Source: Cellulomonas fimi (GTDB lineage Bacteria; Actinomycetota; Actinomycetes; Actinomycetales; Cellulomonadaceae). Taken from it: 64,000 bases of DNA. Within the stretch, counting starts at the first letter, position 1, and every line of letters begins with the position of its first letter. The notes beneath the pieces are model-generated. The model searched no databases. It saw only the letters and a program-made list of their open reading frames with translations, and had not been told where the DNA came from. Shown one piece after another: positions 8,140 through 17,057 of the stretch. The position numbers and the translations under genes are program-made. The stretch is taken from positions 1,798,001 to 1,862,000 of the forward strand of contig NZ_CP110680.1 in the NCBI RefSeq assembly GCF_028583725.1, given 5' to 3'.

Positions 8140-9594
8140 GTGCCACCGTCCGTCCTCGGCAGCGCGCCGACGCCGTCCCGGGGGACCGGCGCGCCCGCTG
8201 CTCCCGTGGTCCTCGGGCACCGGTACCGGCTCGACGAGGTGATCGGCCGCGGCGGCGCCGCCGTCGTCCACCGTGCCACGGACGAGCTGCTGCACCGGGT
8301 CGTCGCCGTCAAGGTCCTGCCGCCCGTGCCCCGCGCGAGCGACGACCTGCGCCGTCACGAGGCCGAGATCCGCGTCCTCGCAGGACTGCGGCACCCCGGA
8401 CTGGTGCGGCTGTTCGACGCGGACACGGTCCCCGTCGACGGCGACGAGGTGCAGGCGTACCTCGTCATGGAGCTCGTCCCCGGGCCGACGCTCGCACGCC
8501 GTCTCGCCGACGGGCCGCTCAGCGTGCGCCAGACCGCCGCCGTGGGCCGGGCCGCCGCCGAGGCGCTCGCCGTCGTGCACGCGCGCGACGTCATCCACCG
8601 CGACGTCAAGCCCGGCAACATCCTGCTCACCACTGACGACTGCCTCGACCTCGACGAGCTGCCCGACCACCCCGTCAAGCTCGTCGACTTCGGCATCGCC
8701 CGCCTCGCCGCCGCGACGCGCCTCACGGTGACGGGCATGATCGTCGGCACGGCGTCCTACCTGAGCCCCGAGCAGGCGGTCGGGAGCACGCTGGCCCCGT
8801 CGAGCGACGTGTACGCGCTCGGGCTGGTCCTGCTCGAGTGCGTCACCGGGCGGCCGGTGTTCGCCGGCACGATGGCCGAGGTCGCCGCCGCACGCCTCTC
8901 GCGCGACCCGGACGTGCCCGACGACGTCGACGGTCACCTCGCCGACCTGATCGTGCGCATGACACGTCGCCGACCCGAGGACCGCCCGACCGCCGACGAG
9001 GTCGCGCGCCGCCTCGCGGACGTCCTCGAGGGCCGTGCCGGGGCCCTCCCCGGGCCCGGCGCGACGCTCGTGCTCCCGGCCGCGCGCCCCGCGGGTGCCG
9101 AGGCGATCGCCGACCTGCCGACGGCCGCCGCCGACGCGGCCGCCCTCGGTCTGCCCGCCGCCGGCCGCGGGCTCGTCGACGAGCCGACCGTCGCCGCGGA
9201 CGCCACCGCCCTCGGTCTCGCGCCCGGCGAGGCACGCGCCGGGACCGAGCACGACGCCCCGGCGGACGCGGCCGACGCCGACGACGCGACACGAGCGCCC
9301 GCCACCGTGCGCCCGGCACGCGCGCCGCGGTCGTGGGTCCGCGGCACCCGGGACGTCGCGGCGACCGTCGTCGAGCGTGTCGGCGCAGCCGTACGGACGG
9401 CCGTCGGCCGGTGGGGTCGCACGCCGGTCGCCGTCGTGGCCGCGGCGGTCGTCGCGGGGATCGCGCTCGCGGTCGTCCTGCTCGCGCAACCGCCGGCGGA
9501 CGCCACCCCCGACACGCCCCCGCCGGCGTATCCGGTCGTCGAGGGGCCGCTCGGCGACGCGCTCGTGCGGCTGCAGCACGGGGTGGATCCGTGA
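8140..9594 (+). CDS. Membrane-anchored Ser/Thr protein kinase (PknB type)
   Basis: 484 residues. Kinase domain about 28-290: glycine loop GRGGAAVVH (36-44), catalytic Lys at K58 (VAVKVL), HRDVKPGN with D155, DFG at 183-185, and SPEQA of the activation segment. Then an Ala/Pro/Asp-rich juxtamembrane region (about 295-425), one transmembrane helix (VAVVAAAVVAGIALAVVLL) and a short external tail of about 35 residues, with no PASTA repeats. It phosphorylates Ser/Thr on unknown partners from the membrane. The stop overlaps the start of the lipoprotein gene (GTGA), implying coupled expression of kinase and lipoprotein. Confidence 0.94.
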   Translation: MPPSVLGSAPTPSRGTGAPAAPVVLGHRYRLDEVIGRGGAAVVHRATDELLHRVVAVKVLPPVPRASDDLRRHEAEIRVLAGLRHPGLVRLFDADTVPVDGDEVQAYLVMELVPGPTLARRLADGPLSVRQTAAVGRAAAEALAVVHARDVIHRDVKPGNILLTTDDCLDLDELPDHPVKLVDFGIARLAAATRLTVTGMIVGTASYLSPEQAVGSTLAPSSDVYALGLVLLECVTGRPVFAGTMAEVAAARLSRDPDVPDDVDGHLADLIVRMTRRRPEDRPTADEVARRLADVLEGRAGALPGPGATLVLPAARPAGAEAIADLPTAAADAAALGLPAAGRGLVDEPTVAADATALGLAPGEARAGTEHDAPADAADADDATRAPATVRPARAPRSWVRGTRDVAATVVERVGAAVRTAVGRWGRTPVAVVAAAVVAGIALAVVLLAQPPADATPDTPPPAYPVVEGPLGDALVRLQHGVDP

Positions 9595-10136
9595 GCGCGC
9601 GGCGGTGGGCGGCGACGGTCGTGCTGGCCGCCGTGCTCGTCGGTGTCGGCGGCTGCGCACGACCGGACCTCGACGCGGGCCGCGCGCGGGCGCTCCAGTC
9701 GGACGTGCTCGCGGTGACGCAGGCGTCGGCCGAGGGGCGGTACGACGCCGCGGCCGCGCTGCTCGACCGCCTGCGGGCCGAGGTGGAGGACGGCCGCGCG
9801 CACGGCGACCTCTCCGCCGAGCGCTACGCGACGCTGTCCGACGCGCTCGACGACGTCGCGACCGAGCTCGAGGCGTCCGCGTCGGCGCAGGCGGCGGCCG
9901 AGGCGGCTGCGCAGGCGGCCGCGGCCGAGGCGGCGGCGGACGCCGCACGCGCCCAGGCGACCGCCGAGGCCGCGGAGCAGGCCGCCGCAGCCCAGGCGGA
10001 GGCGGACGCCGCCCTCGCGAAGGCCCAGGCGGAGGCGGCCGCCGCGCGCGCGGAGGCGGAGGCGAACCGGACACCGGGGCCGGGCAAGGGCGAGCCGAAG
10101 ACGCCGCCGCACGCGAAGAAGCCCGGCAAGGACTGA
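9591..10136 (+). CDS. Alanine-rich coiled-coil lipoprotein
   Basis: 181 residues from a GTG that overlaps the kinase stop by 4 bp. Signal peptide with lipobox GVGGC, lipid-attachment Cys at position 22. The mature part holds a helical region (about 30-110) and then a low-complexity Ala/Glu/Gln helix (about 112-160) that should form a coiled coil, ending in a Pro/Lys-rich basic tail. No known family recognised. Its overlap with the kinase gene suggests it is an extracytoplasmic partner of the kinase, perhaps replacing a PASTA-type sensor; that is inference. Confidence 0.82.
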   Translation: MSARRWAATVVLAAVLVGVGGCARPDLDAGRARALQSDVLAVTQASAEGRYDAAAALLDRLRAEVEDGRAHGDLSAERYATLSDALDDVATELEASASAQAAAEAAAQAAAAEAAADAARAQATAEAAEQAAAAQAEADAALAKAQAEAAAARAEAEANRTPGPGKGEPKTPPHAKKPGKD

Positions 10137-10234
10137 CCGGCACTTCGCCCTCAGCGCAACGCACCCGTGCGCGGAAACATGCGCGCCTGCGTGCTCGTTG
10201 AGGTGAGTCGAGAACCGTTCCCGAGAGGAGTGGC

Positions 10235-10648
10235 ATGACCAGGAAGACCCGCGGACGGATCGAGTTCGAGGCCGACGACGGCACTACCATGCGCTACGAC
10301 CGCCACCCCAACGGCGGCGGGCTCGTGTCGCCCGGCGCCCAGGTGCACGAGGAGGCGACGGTCGCCGACACCGCCTACGTGGAGTCCGGCGCACGCGTCG
10401 GGCCCCGGGCGCGCATCGGCACCGCCAGCTGGGTGGACCGCGACGTGCAGGTCGGCCCGGACGTCGTGGTCGGCTCCACCGTCCACCTGCGCCCCGGCAC
10501 CCGCGTCGGGGCGCGCGCCCGGATCGGCAGCCGCGCCCGCCTCGGTGCGGACGTCGTCGTCGAGTCCGGCGCGCACGTCGAGCAGGACGCGATCGTCCCC
10601 GACGGCGCCGTCGTCCCGCGCCACGCCGGCCGGCGCGAGGCCGCCTAG
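10235..10648 (+). CDS. Hexapeptide-repeat (left-handed beta-helix) protein
   Basis: 137 residues, ATG start behind GAGAGGAG. After a short N-terminal segment (MTRKTRGRIEFEADDGT) the protein is made almost entirely of hexapeptide repeats with hydrophobic/Gly/Ala-x-V-x periodicity (for example ARVGPRARIGTAS and TRVGARARIGSRAR), the signature of a left-handed beta-helix as in UDP-acyltransferases and gamma carbonic anhydrases. No transferase catalytic segment or His triad is seen, so enzymatic activity is doubtful. Single-gene unit closed by a strong hairpin. Confidence 0.75.
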   Translation: MTRKTRGRIEFEADDGTTMRYDRHPNGGGLVSPGAQVHEEATVADTAYVESGARVGPRARIGTASWVDRDVQVGPDVVVGSTVHLRPGTRVGARARIGSRARLGADVVVESGAHVEQDAIVPDGAVVPRHAGRREAA

Positions 10649-10652
10649 ACCG

Positions 10653-10692
10653 CAGGCCCGCGTCGACCTCGCTCGAGGTCGACGCGGGCCTG
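10653..10692 (+). terminator. Perfect 18-bp stem terminator
   Basis: CAGGCCCGCGTCGACCTC and its exact reverse complement flank a GCTC loop immediately after the hexapeptide-repeat gene. There is no T-run, which is normal for high-GC actinobacterial hairpins. Confidence 0.85.
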
Positions 10693-10786
10693 TGCACGTC
10701 ACGGCAGGCCGGACGCGCCGACCGCAGCGTGAGACCGTCCCGTGGCCGGACCGCGCACGGCGCGCGGCAGACGTAGCGTGGCGGGC

Positions 10787-11563
10787 ATGACACGTCGTCT
10801 CCGCATCGGAGTCCAGCTCCAGCCCCAGCACGCCGACTACGCCCAGATCCGCGACGCCGTACGCCGCGCCGAGGACCTCGGCGTCGACGTCATCTTCAAC
10901 TGGGACCACTTCTTCCCGCTGTCGGGCGACCCCGACGGCAAGCACTTCGAGTGCTGGACCATGCTCGGCGCGTGGGCCGAGCAGACGAGCCGCGTCGAGC
11001 TCGGCGCGCTCGTGACCTGCAACTCCTACCGCAACCCCGAACTGCTGGCCGACATGGCCCGCACGGTCGACCACATCAGCGGCGGCCGGCTGATCCTCGG
11101 CATCGGCGCGGGCTGGTTCGAGAAGGACTACGACCAGTTCGGCTACGAGTTCGGGACCGCGGGGTCGCGGATCGCCGACCTCGCGGACGCCCTGCCGCGC
11201 ATCAAGGCGCGCTGGTCGAGGTCGAACCCCGTGCCGACCCGCGAGATCCCGGTCCTCATCGGCGGCGGCGGCGAGCGCAAGACGCTGCGAGTCGTCGCGG
11301 AGCACGCGGACGCGTGGCACTCGTTCGGCGACGTCGACACCCTCACGCGCAAGAGCGCGATCCTCGACGAGCACGGGCAGGCCGTCGGCCGTGACACCGG
11401 GGCGCTCGTCGAGCGCAGCGTCGCCGTCAGCGCCCCGCCCGCCGAGGTCGCGGACGCGCTCGTCGACGCCGGGGTGACGCTGTTCACCGTCGGCACGTCG
11501 GGCCCGGACTACGACCTGTCGCTCGCCGAGCAGTGGGTCGCCTGGCGCGACGCGCAGGGCTGA
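10787..11563 (+). CDS. LLM-class F420/flavin-dependent oxidoreductase
   Basis: 258 residues from the ATG at 10787 (MTRRLRIGVQLQPQHADY). Luciferase-like monooxygenase fold: NWDHFFP near residue 40, GALVTCNSYRNP, GRLILGIGAGWFEKDY and PVLIGGGGERKTLRVV. The GIGAGW and GGGG motifs are those of the F420-dependent branch in actinobacteria. Substrate unknown. The downstream neighbour is convergent (42 bp gap), and the gene stands alone. Confidence 0.88.
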   Translation: MTRRLRIGVQLQPQHADYAQIRDAVRRAEDLGVDVIFNWDHFFPLSGDPDGKHFECWTMLGAWAEQTSRVELGALVTCNSYRNPELLADMARTVDHISGGRLILGIGAGWFEKDYDQFGYEFGTAGSRIADLADALPRIKARWSRSNPVPTREIPVLIGGGGERKTLRVVAEHADAWHSFGDVDTLTRKSAILDEHGQAVGRDTGALVERSVAVSAPPAEVADALVDAGVTLFTVGTSGPDYDLSLAEQWVAWRDAQG

Positions 11564-11605
11564 GCCGCCGCACCGCCCGTGCGCCCGGGCGAGGGCGTGC
11601 CCCGC

Positions 11606-12229
11606 TCAGTGCCACAGGACCGACGCGTCCGGCACGGTCGGCCCGCACGTCCCGCCCGGCTCGATCGTCGCCTCGAAGTGCCAGACCTCGTTCGCGAACA
11701 CCTGGCACAGCCCGAACTCGGCGCCGTGGTCCATCAGCCAGTACGCGCCCGCGGTCGGTCCGACGTCGATCGCGGTGCCCGCCACGTGCGCGGAACCGTC
11801 GACGGGCGCGACCCACCGGTGCGCCTCCGCCTCGGAGCCGTAGCGCGCGAGCGCGTCGTCGACGAGCGCCTGCTGCTCGCGTGCGGTCCGGTGACCCGAC
11901 GTGATGGTGAGGTCCACGCCGTCCTCCGCCGCCGCCGCGCGGGCGTCGTCGAACCGCCGCAGCAGCTCGGGGTCGATCCCGTCGGTGTCCCGCGGCGGCG
12001 CGTCGGCCGCGGGCTGGTCGGCCCCCTCCGGCGCCGGCGCCCCCTGCGGCTGCACCGCGTCCTCCGGCTCCGCGGTGGCCGGTGACGCCCCGGGCGGTGC
12101 GAGCACCGAGCCGAGGGCGCCGGTCGCGCACGCGGTCGCGCCCGCGGCGGCCACGACGACGATCGTGGCCACCACGAGCGTGGCGGTGGGGCGAGTGGTG
12201 CGGCGGGGGCGGGTCGTCCTGCTGGTCAT
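11606..12229 (-). CDS. Secreted D-alanyl-D-alanine carboxypeptidase, VanY/peptidase M15B type
   Basis: 207 residues. An Arg-rich n-region and hydrophobic helix (LVVATIVVVAAAGATACA) anchor or export the protein; a Pro/Ala/Gln linker (45-80) leads to a VanY domain with substrate Arg in SGHRTAREQ and zinc ligands H148, D155 (SAHVAGTAID) and H184 (EVWHFE). It trims the terminal D-Ala of peptidoglycan stem peptides outside the membrane. The ATG at 12229 was chosen as the only start that gives a proper signal region. Divergent from the two-component system genes across 174 bp. Confidence 0.9.
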   Translation of the reverse strand: MTSRTTRPRRTTRPTATLVVATIVVVAAAGATACATGALGSVLAPPGASPATAEPEDAVQPQGAPAPEGADQPAADAPPRDTDGIDPELLRRFDDARAAAAEDGVDLTITSGHRTAREQQALVDDALARYGSEAEAHRWVAPVDGSAHVAGTAIDVGPTAGAYWLMDHGAEFGLCQVFANEVWHFEATIEPGGTCGPTVPDASVLWH

Positions 12230-12403
12230 GGTCCCAGCGTCCGCAGGGACACCACGCCGCCGCGTCGGCGCCCCGACCGAACCGTGCGGGCCCGCACGGC
12301 GGAAGCGCAGCACGCGGTGTCCGCCCTGGGGCGGACGGGCCCGGTGCGGATCTCCGTCCAGGGGCGGTCGGGCAGCGCACGGTCGCGCGGTTAGCGTCGC
12401 CTC

Positions 12404-13657
12404 GTGCAGGAGACCGCCCGGACCCCGACGGTCGCCCCGACACCGCGGGACGTCGGCGCCCCGTCGCCCGGCGGGGCCGCGCGGGACGCGGCGCTCGGCG
12501 GCCTCGTCGGGCTCGCGTGGTGCGCGGCCGTCGAGGTCCTGCGCTCCTCGGACTGGTGGAACCCCCGCTGGGTCTCGGCGTGGTGGTCGTGCGGCCTGGC
12601 CCTGGCGGTCGTCGTCGCCGCGTGGCGACGGCACCCCCGCGCGACGTTCTGGGGGGTCGTCGTCGGTTACCCGCTCGTCTACCGGACCGGTCTGCAGTCC
12701 GAGCTGCACCTCGTCCCGCTGCTCGCCGCGGCGTTCGTCGGGGCGCGCGCAGGCGCCGTCGGGCCGGTTCTCGGGGCGGCCGCGACCGTCGGCGGGACGT
12801 TCGCGCTGCTGGTCCCCGGCGGTCCGGCCCTGACGCGCGACCTCGAGGTCTGGCGGCTGCCGTGGCTCCCGCTCGTCGACCTCTCGTACTCCGTCGCGCT
12901 CGCCGCGCTCGCGTGCGCGGCCGTGGTGCTCGGCGCCGTCGTGCACCGGCTCGAGCGCACCAGCGCGGACCTCGCCGCACGCAACGCCGAGCTGCGCCGG
13001 ATGCAGGCCGAGCGCACCGAGCGCGCCGTGCTCGCCGAGCGCAACCGGATCGCCCGCGAGCTGCACGACGTCGTCGCGCACCACGTGAGCGCGATCGTCG
13101 TGCGGGCGCAGGCCGCGAACCGCGTCGCCGGTCGTCGCCCCGAGGCCACCGCCGAGGCGACCGCGTGGATCGCGGGGGCCGGCAAGGAGGCGCTCGCGGC
13201 GATGCGCGGCCTCGTGCACGTGCTGCGGACGGACGCGCCCGCCGGGGCGCCCGCGGCGCTGGCGCCGACGCCCGGCGTCGACGAGGTCGCCCGCGCAGCA
13301 GCGCGTCTGCGCGACGCCGGCGTCGCCGTCGACCTCACGCTGCCCGACGGCCCCGACCTCCCGGCCGACGTCGCGCTCGCGGTCGCGCGCATCGCCCAGG
13401 AGGCGCTGACGAACGTGCTGCTGCACTCGCACGCCACCCGGGCCGAGGTCCGCGTCGAGCGCGTGGGCGCGTCGCTGCACCTCGCCGTGCGCGACCCCGG
13501 CCCGTCCCGCGGCGGCCACGCGTCCGGCGGTCACGGGCTCGTCCACATGCGGGAACGGGCGCGTGCGTGCGGCGCGCACCTGGAGACCGGGCCGACGGGC
13601 GACGGCGGGTGGGAGGTCCGGGCGTCGTTCCCGGTCCCGCCGGAGGTGGCACGGTGA
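12404..13657 (+). CDS. NarL-family sensor histidine kinase
   Basis: 417 residues, GTG start. Four to five membrane helices in the N-terminal half (about 30-190), a short coiled coil (about 190-215), a HisKA_3 dimerisation domain with phospho-accepting H221 in ARELHDVVAHHV, and a C-terminal HATPase domain with the N-box AQEALTNVLLHSHA and G-box GGHGLVHMRERA. Phosphorylates the response regulator encoded just downstream, whose GTG overlaps this stop by 4 bp. The stimulus is unknown. Confidence 0.93.
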   Translation: MQETARTPTVAPTPRDVGAPSPGGAARDAALGGLVGLAWCAAVEVLRSSDWWNPRWVSAWWSCGLALAVVVAAWRRHPRATFWGVVVGYPLVYRTGLQSELHLVPLLAAAFVGARAGAVGPVLGAAATVGGTFALLVPGGPALTRDLEVWRLPWLPLVDLSYSVALAALACAAVVLGAVVHRLERTSADLAARNAELRRMQAERTERAVLAERNRIARELHDVVAHHVSAIVVRAQAANRVAGRRPEATAEATAWIAGAGKEALAAMRGLVHVLRTDAPAGAPAALAPTPGVDEVARAAARLRDAGVAVDLTLPDGPDLPADVALAVARIAQEALTNVLLHSHATRAEVRVERVGASLHLAVRDPGPSRGGHASGGHGLVHMRERARACGAHLETGPTGDGGWEVRASFPVPPEVAR

Positions 13658-14385
13658 CGGTGCGCGTCGTGGTGGTCGACGACCAGCCCACGATCCGCCT
13701 CGGCCTGCGCATGATCCTCGAGCACGAGGACGACGTGTCCGTGGTCGGCGAGGCCGGCACGGGTGCGGGGGCCGTGGACGTGGTGCGCGAGGTCCGGCCC
13801 GACGTCGTCCTCATGGACATCCGCATGCCCGACGGCAACGGCATCGACGCGGTCGCGGCGCTCGTCGCGGAGCCGACGCTCGCCGCGACGCGCACGATCG
13901 TGCTCACGACGTTCCACGACGAGGAGTACGTGGTCGCGGCGCTGCGCGCCGGGGCCGACGGGTTCCTCCTCAAGGACGCGGACCCGGCCGACCTCGTCGC
14001 CGCCGTCCGGCGGGTGCACGCGGGCGACCAGCTGCTCGACCCGTCGGTGACGCGCCACGTCGTGGACCGGTACGTGCGGCTCGCGGAGGCCGCCGACGCG
14101 ACGCGGTCGCGCACCGCCACGCCCGCCGCGCGGCACGTGCTCGAGCGCCTCACGCCCCGCGAGCGCGACGTCCTCGTCCGGCTCGCGACCGGGGCGACGA
14201 ACGCCGAGGTGGCGGCGGCGCTCGCGCTCACGGAGGCGACCGTGAAGAGCCACGTCAGCTCGATGCTGACGCGGCTCGGCCTCACGTCACGCGTGCAGCT
14301 CGTCGTCGCGGCGTTCGACGCGGGCCTCGTCCGTCCGGCGGGGGAGCGGCCGACCGGCGAGCCGGACGCGTCGACCTGCGGCTGA
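13654..14385 (+). CDS. LuxR/NarL-family response regulator
   Basis: 243 residues. Receiver domain (1-125) with acidic VDDQP, phospho-acceptor D55 in VVLMDIRMPDG, conserved Thr in LTTFHDEEY and Lys in FLLKDADP; C-terminal HTH LuxR domain (about 160-225) with LTPRERDVLVRLATG and EATVKSHVSSMLTRLGL. Partner of the overlapping histidine kinase. Target genes are not shown by the sequence. Confidence 0.95.
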   Translation: MTVRVVVVDDQPTIRLGLRMILEHEDDVSVVGEAGTGAGAVDVVREVRPDVVLMDIRMPDGNGIDAVAALVAEPTLAATRTIVLTTFHDEEYVVAALRAGADGFLLKDADPADLVAAVRRVHAGDQLLDPSVTRHVVDRYVRLAEAADATRSRTATPAARHVLERLTPRERDVLVRLATGATNAEVAAALALTEATVKSHVSSMLTRLGLTSRVQLVVAAFDAGLVRPAGERPTGEPDASTCG

Positions 14386-14426
14386 CGCCGGAGGCGGCAG
14401 CGGCACCGCTCACCTACGGTCGTGCG

Positions 14427-14984
14427 GTGAGCGACCTGCGCCGCGTCCTGACCGACCGCCTCCGCCTCGATGCCGTGCGCGTGGAGGACGCCGAGCCGCT
14501 GTTCGCGCTCGACGCGGACCCGCGGCTGTGGCAGCACCTCCCCTCGGGCCGGCACACCGAGGTCGGCGAGACCCGCGCCCGGATCGAGCGGTACGCCGCC
14601 GCGTGGGACGACGACGGCCTCGGCTACTGGACGGCGCGTGACCGCGAGGACGACCGGGTGCTCGGCATCGGCGCGATGCTGCGTGCGGGCACCGTGTGGA
14701 ACGTCTACTACCGGTTCGCGGTCGAGGCGCAGGGCCGCGGGCTCGCGCACGAGCTGGCGCGCGCGGCGCTCGCGGCCGCCCGCGAGGTCCGGCCGGACGT
14801 GCCCGTCGTCGCGTACCTGCTCGAGCACAACACGCCGTCGCGGCGCCTCGCGGAGCGCCTCGGGCTCACGGTCGTGTGGCGCGGTCCCGACGTCGGCAAC
14901 CCCGACCCCGAGGCGGTCCGGCTCGTGCTCGCGGACCGTCCGCTCGGCGCGGACGCCCTCGCGGTGACGACGACCGGCCCGTGA
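14427..14984 (+). CDS. GNAT family N-acetyltransferase
   Basis: 185 residues from GTG 14427. RimJ-like layout: TDRLRLDAVRVEDAEPLF at the N-terminus, the acetyl-CoA binding stretch VEAQGRGLAHELARAAL, and LEHNTPSRRLAERLGLTVV near the end, all typical of GNAT enzymes that acetylate protein N-termini or small amines. Substrate unknown. It follows the response regulator by 41 bp and may share its transcript, but no overlap supports coupling. Confidence 0.85.
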   Translation: MSDLRRVLTDRLRLDAVRVEDAEPLFALDADPRLWQHLPSGRHTEVGETRARIERYAAAWDDDGLGYWTARDREDDRVLGIGAMLRAGTVWNVYYRFAVEAQGRGLAHELARAALAAAREVRPDVPVVAYLLEHNTPSRRLAERLGLTVVWRGPDVGNPDPEAVRLVLADRPLGADALAVTTTGP

Positions 14985-15015
14985 CGCCCCGGGGCGTGCC
15001 GTGCCGGCCCGGTCC

Positions 15016-15795
15016 TCACACGACGAGCGACTGCCCGCCGTCGACGAACACCTCGGTGCCGGTCACGTGGCTCGCCGCGTCGGACACGAGGAACGCGACG
15101 GCGTCGGCGACCTGCGACGCCCGCCCGGGCTCCTCACCCGTGAGCGGGATCTGCCCGTCGGGGTACTCGGTCCGCACGCCCAGGCGCTCGGTGTGCCGCT
15201 GCTCGGTGTTGTCGCCGATCTCCGTGTCGATCGCGCCCGGGCACACGACGTTGACCCGCACGCCGCGCGGCGCGAGCTCGACGGCCAGCATCCGCGCGAG
15301 CGCGACCTGACCGGCCTTGCTCGTCGCGTACGCCGACGCGCCGGAGTTGCTGAACGTGCGCGTCCCGTTGATCGACGACACGACCACGACGGCGCCACCC
15401 TGCCGCACCAGCAGCGGCACGGTGTACCGCAGCGTGAGGAACGTCCCCGTGAGGTTCGTGCCGATGGTCGCGTCCCACTCGTCGGGCTCGATCTCGTCGA
15501 CCGGCGCCCACACGCCGTTGACGCCCGCGTTCGCGACGACCACGTCGAGCCGCCCCAGCTCGTCCTCGACGCGCCGCACGACGTCCCGCACCGCCTGCGC
15601 GTCGGCGACGTCCGCCGCGACGGGCAGCGCCGTGCCGCCCGCGTCGCGGATCTCCGCGGCGACCTCGTCGGCGCTCTCCTGCCGGTGCCCCAGCACGACG
15701 ACCGTCATGCCGTCCGCCGCGAGCCGCACCGCCGACGCCCGCCCGATGCCCGAGCCGGCACCCGTGACGAGCGCGACCTTGTCCGTGGACGTCAT
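15016..15795 (-). CDS. Short-chain dehydrogenase/reductase
   Basis: 259-residue classical SDR. NAD(P)-binding TGAGSGIGRA at 11-20, NAG at 89-91, active-site Ser in VVVSSINGTR, Tyr156 and Lys160 in SAYATSKAG, and a C-terminal VDGG. The ATG at 15795 is preceded by a purine-rich GGAAAGAGGGCGG element. Cofactor specificity is not clear: the residues after beta-strand 2 (LGHRQES) suggest NADP(H). Monocistronic and convergent with the acetyltransferase gene. Confidence 0.92.
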   Translation of the reverse strand: MTSTDKVALVTGAGSGIGRASAVRLAADGMTVVVLGHRQESADEVAAEIRDAGGTALPVAADVADAQAVRDVVRRVEDELGRLDVVVANAGVNGVWAPVDEIEPDEWDATIGTNLTGTFLTLRYTVPLLVRQGGAVVVVSSINGTRTFSNSGASAYATSKAGQVALARMLAVELAPRGVRVNVVCPGAIDTEIGDNTEQRHTERLGVRTEYPDGQIPLTGEEPGRASQVADAVAFLVSDAASHVTGTEVFVDGGQSLVV

Positions 15796-15932
15796 CGTCC
15801 GCCCTCTTTCCTCACCGACCACGGGTCCGCGCCGCCGTCCGGACACCCCCGCGTGGCTCGACGGTAACCGCCGACCCGCCCGCGCGCCCGGCGCGGCCCC
15901 CGACGGCACCGTGGGGGCGCCGTCGCGGCCGG

Positions 15933-16325
15933 TCACCAGCGGACGGTGAACCAGACGACCTTCCCCGCACCCCGGGTCGGGCGCCATCCCCAGCCCGACG
16001 TGACGGCGTCGAGGATGTGCAGGCCGTGCCCGCCCGGCAGGCCCTCGCGGCCGGTCCGCCGGCGGGGGGCCATCGACGTGCCGTCGTGCACCTCGAACGT
16101 CACCTCCCGCTCCCGCTGGACCGCGCGCACGTCGATCGTCTGCGACCCGGGGGCGTGCCGCACCGCGTTGGTGAACGCCTCGCTCATCGCGAGCTGGACG
16201 GCGTCGACGACCCGCTTCGGGGCGCCCGCGTCACGCGCACGCTCCATCGACCAGGCGCGCGCCCGCGCGAGAGAGCCGACGGACGACGCGAACGAGCGTT
16301 CGTTGCCGTCGACCTCCGCGTGCAC
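15933..16325 (-). CDS. RsbW-type anti-sigma factor / Ser-Thr kinase
   Basis: 130 residues, GTG start at 16325 (MHAEVDGNERSF). GHKL ATPase domain of the anti-sigma kinase family: N-box MSEAFTNAVRHA and G-box LPGGHGLHILDAV. Such proteins hold a sigma factor or phosphorylate a STAS antagonist. Its likely partner is the STAS gene that starts 122 bp away in the opposite direction; no sigma factor gene is present nearby. Confidence 0.87.
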   Translation of the reverse strand: MHAEVDGNERSFASSVGSLARARAWSMERARDAGAPKRVVDAVQLAMSEAFTNAVRHAPGSQTIDVRAVQREREVTFEVHDGTSMAPRRRTGREGLPGGHGLHILDAVTSGWGWRPTRGAGKVVWFTVRW

Positions 16326-16447
16326 CCGCCGACCGTACCCGCCCGCACGTGTCCGCGCGCACCGTCGTCGGCGCGTCCGCGCACGCTCGCACCCGGTCGG
16401 GGGACACGGGTGCGACGGCCCGCGCACGGAGTCGCCATACTGGGCGG

Positions 16448-16816
16448 GTGACATCACTGTCGCGCCCGGACGGCGCCGCTGCTCAGCCCGACGGCCTGCG
16501 GATCGACCCCGACCGTCCGCACGTGCTGCGCGTCGACGGTGAGGCCGACGTGGCGTCCGTCCTCGACCTCGCGGACGAGCTCGGCGTCGCACGGGGCGAG
16601 CTCGGCCCGACGCTCGTGGCCGCGGGCGTGCGCGAGGTCGACCTGAGCCGCGCCACGTTCATCGACTCCTCGGTCATCGCCGTGCTCGTGACGATCGCGG
16701 CCGGCCACGCCGGACGCGTGCCGCTGCGTGGCGCGACGGGCAGCCCGCTCATGACCCTCGAGGCCTCGGGCGTCGTCGCGATGTTCGACGTCGACGGCGG
16801 TCCGTCCGAGACATGA
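16448..16816 (+). CDS. STAS-domain anti-sigma factor antagonist
   Basis: 122 residues, GTG 16448. STAS core VREVDLSRATFIDSSVIAVLV, where Ser74/Ser75 sit at the position phosphorylated in SpoIIAA/RsbV. Acts, by family, as the antagonist that frees a sigma factor from an RsbW-type kinase. Divergent from the kinase gene, sharing a 122-bp promoter region, which is less usual than the tandem rsbV-rsbW order. Confidence 0.87.
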   Translation: MTSLSRPDGAAAQPDGLRIDPDRPHVLRVDGEADVASVLDLADELGVARGELGPTLVAAGVREVDLSRATFIDSSVIAVLVTIAAGHAGRVPLRGATGSPLMTLEASGVVAMFDVDGGPSET

Positions 16817-16859
16817 CCCGGTGGCGCCGGTGGGACACCCGGCGCCCTCACGAGAGGCA

Positions 16860-16902
16860 CGAAGGCCCCCGGGTCCGCAGGAGTGCGGGCCGGGGGCCTT
16901 CG
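16860..16902. terminator. 13-bp hairpin between STAS gene and tRNA-Asn
   Basis: CGAAGGCCCCCGG pairs with CCGGGGGCCTTCG across a 17-nt loop. It lies between two converging units and can end transcription from both. Confidence 0.8.
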
Positions 16903-16909
16903 GTGTCTG

Positions 16910-16982
<73 letters not shown>

Positions 16983-17057
16983 TCGCGCGGGAAGAAACTC
17001 TAGCAGCCGCCGGAGGGTGCTCCGGACCACCCGTCGCGGTCGACCGGGGAGGTGTCG

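Noticed and set aside
10653..10692. Regulatory RNA at the 18-bp inverted repeat
   Set aside because: Position right after a stop codon and simple perfect stem fit a terminator.
14984..14997. Palindrome ACGCCCCGGGGCGT after the acetyltransferase gene
   Set aside because: Fourteen-bp palindrome with no loop in GC-rich DNA; too short to call a terminator or operator.
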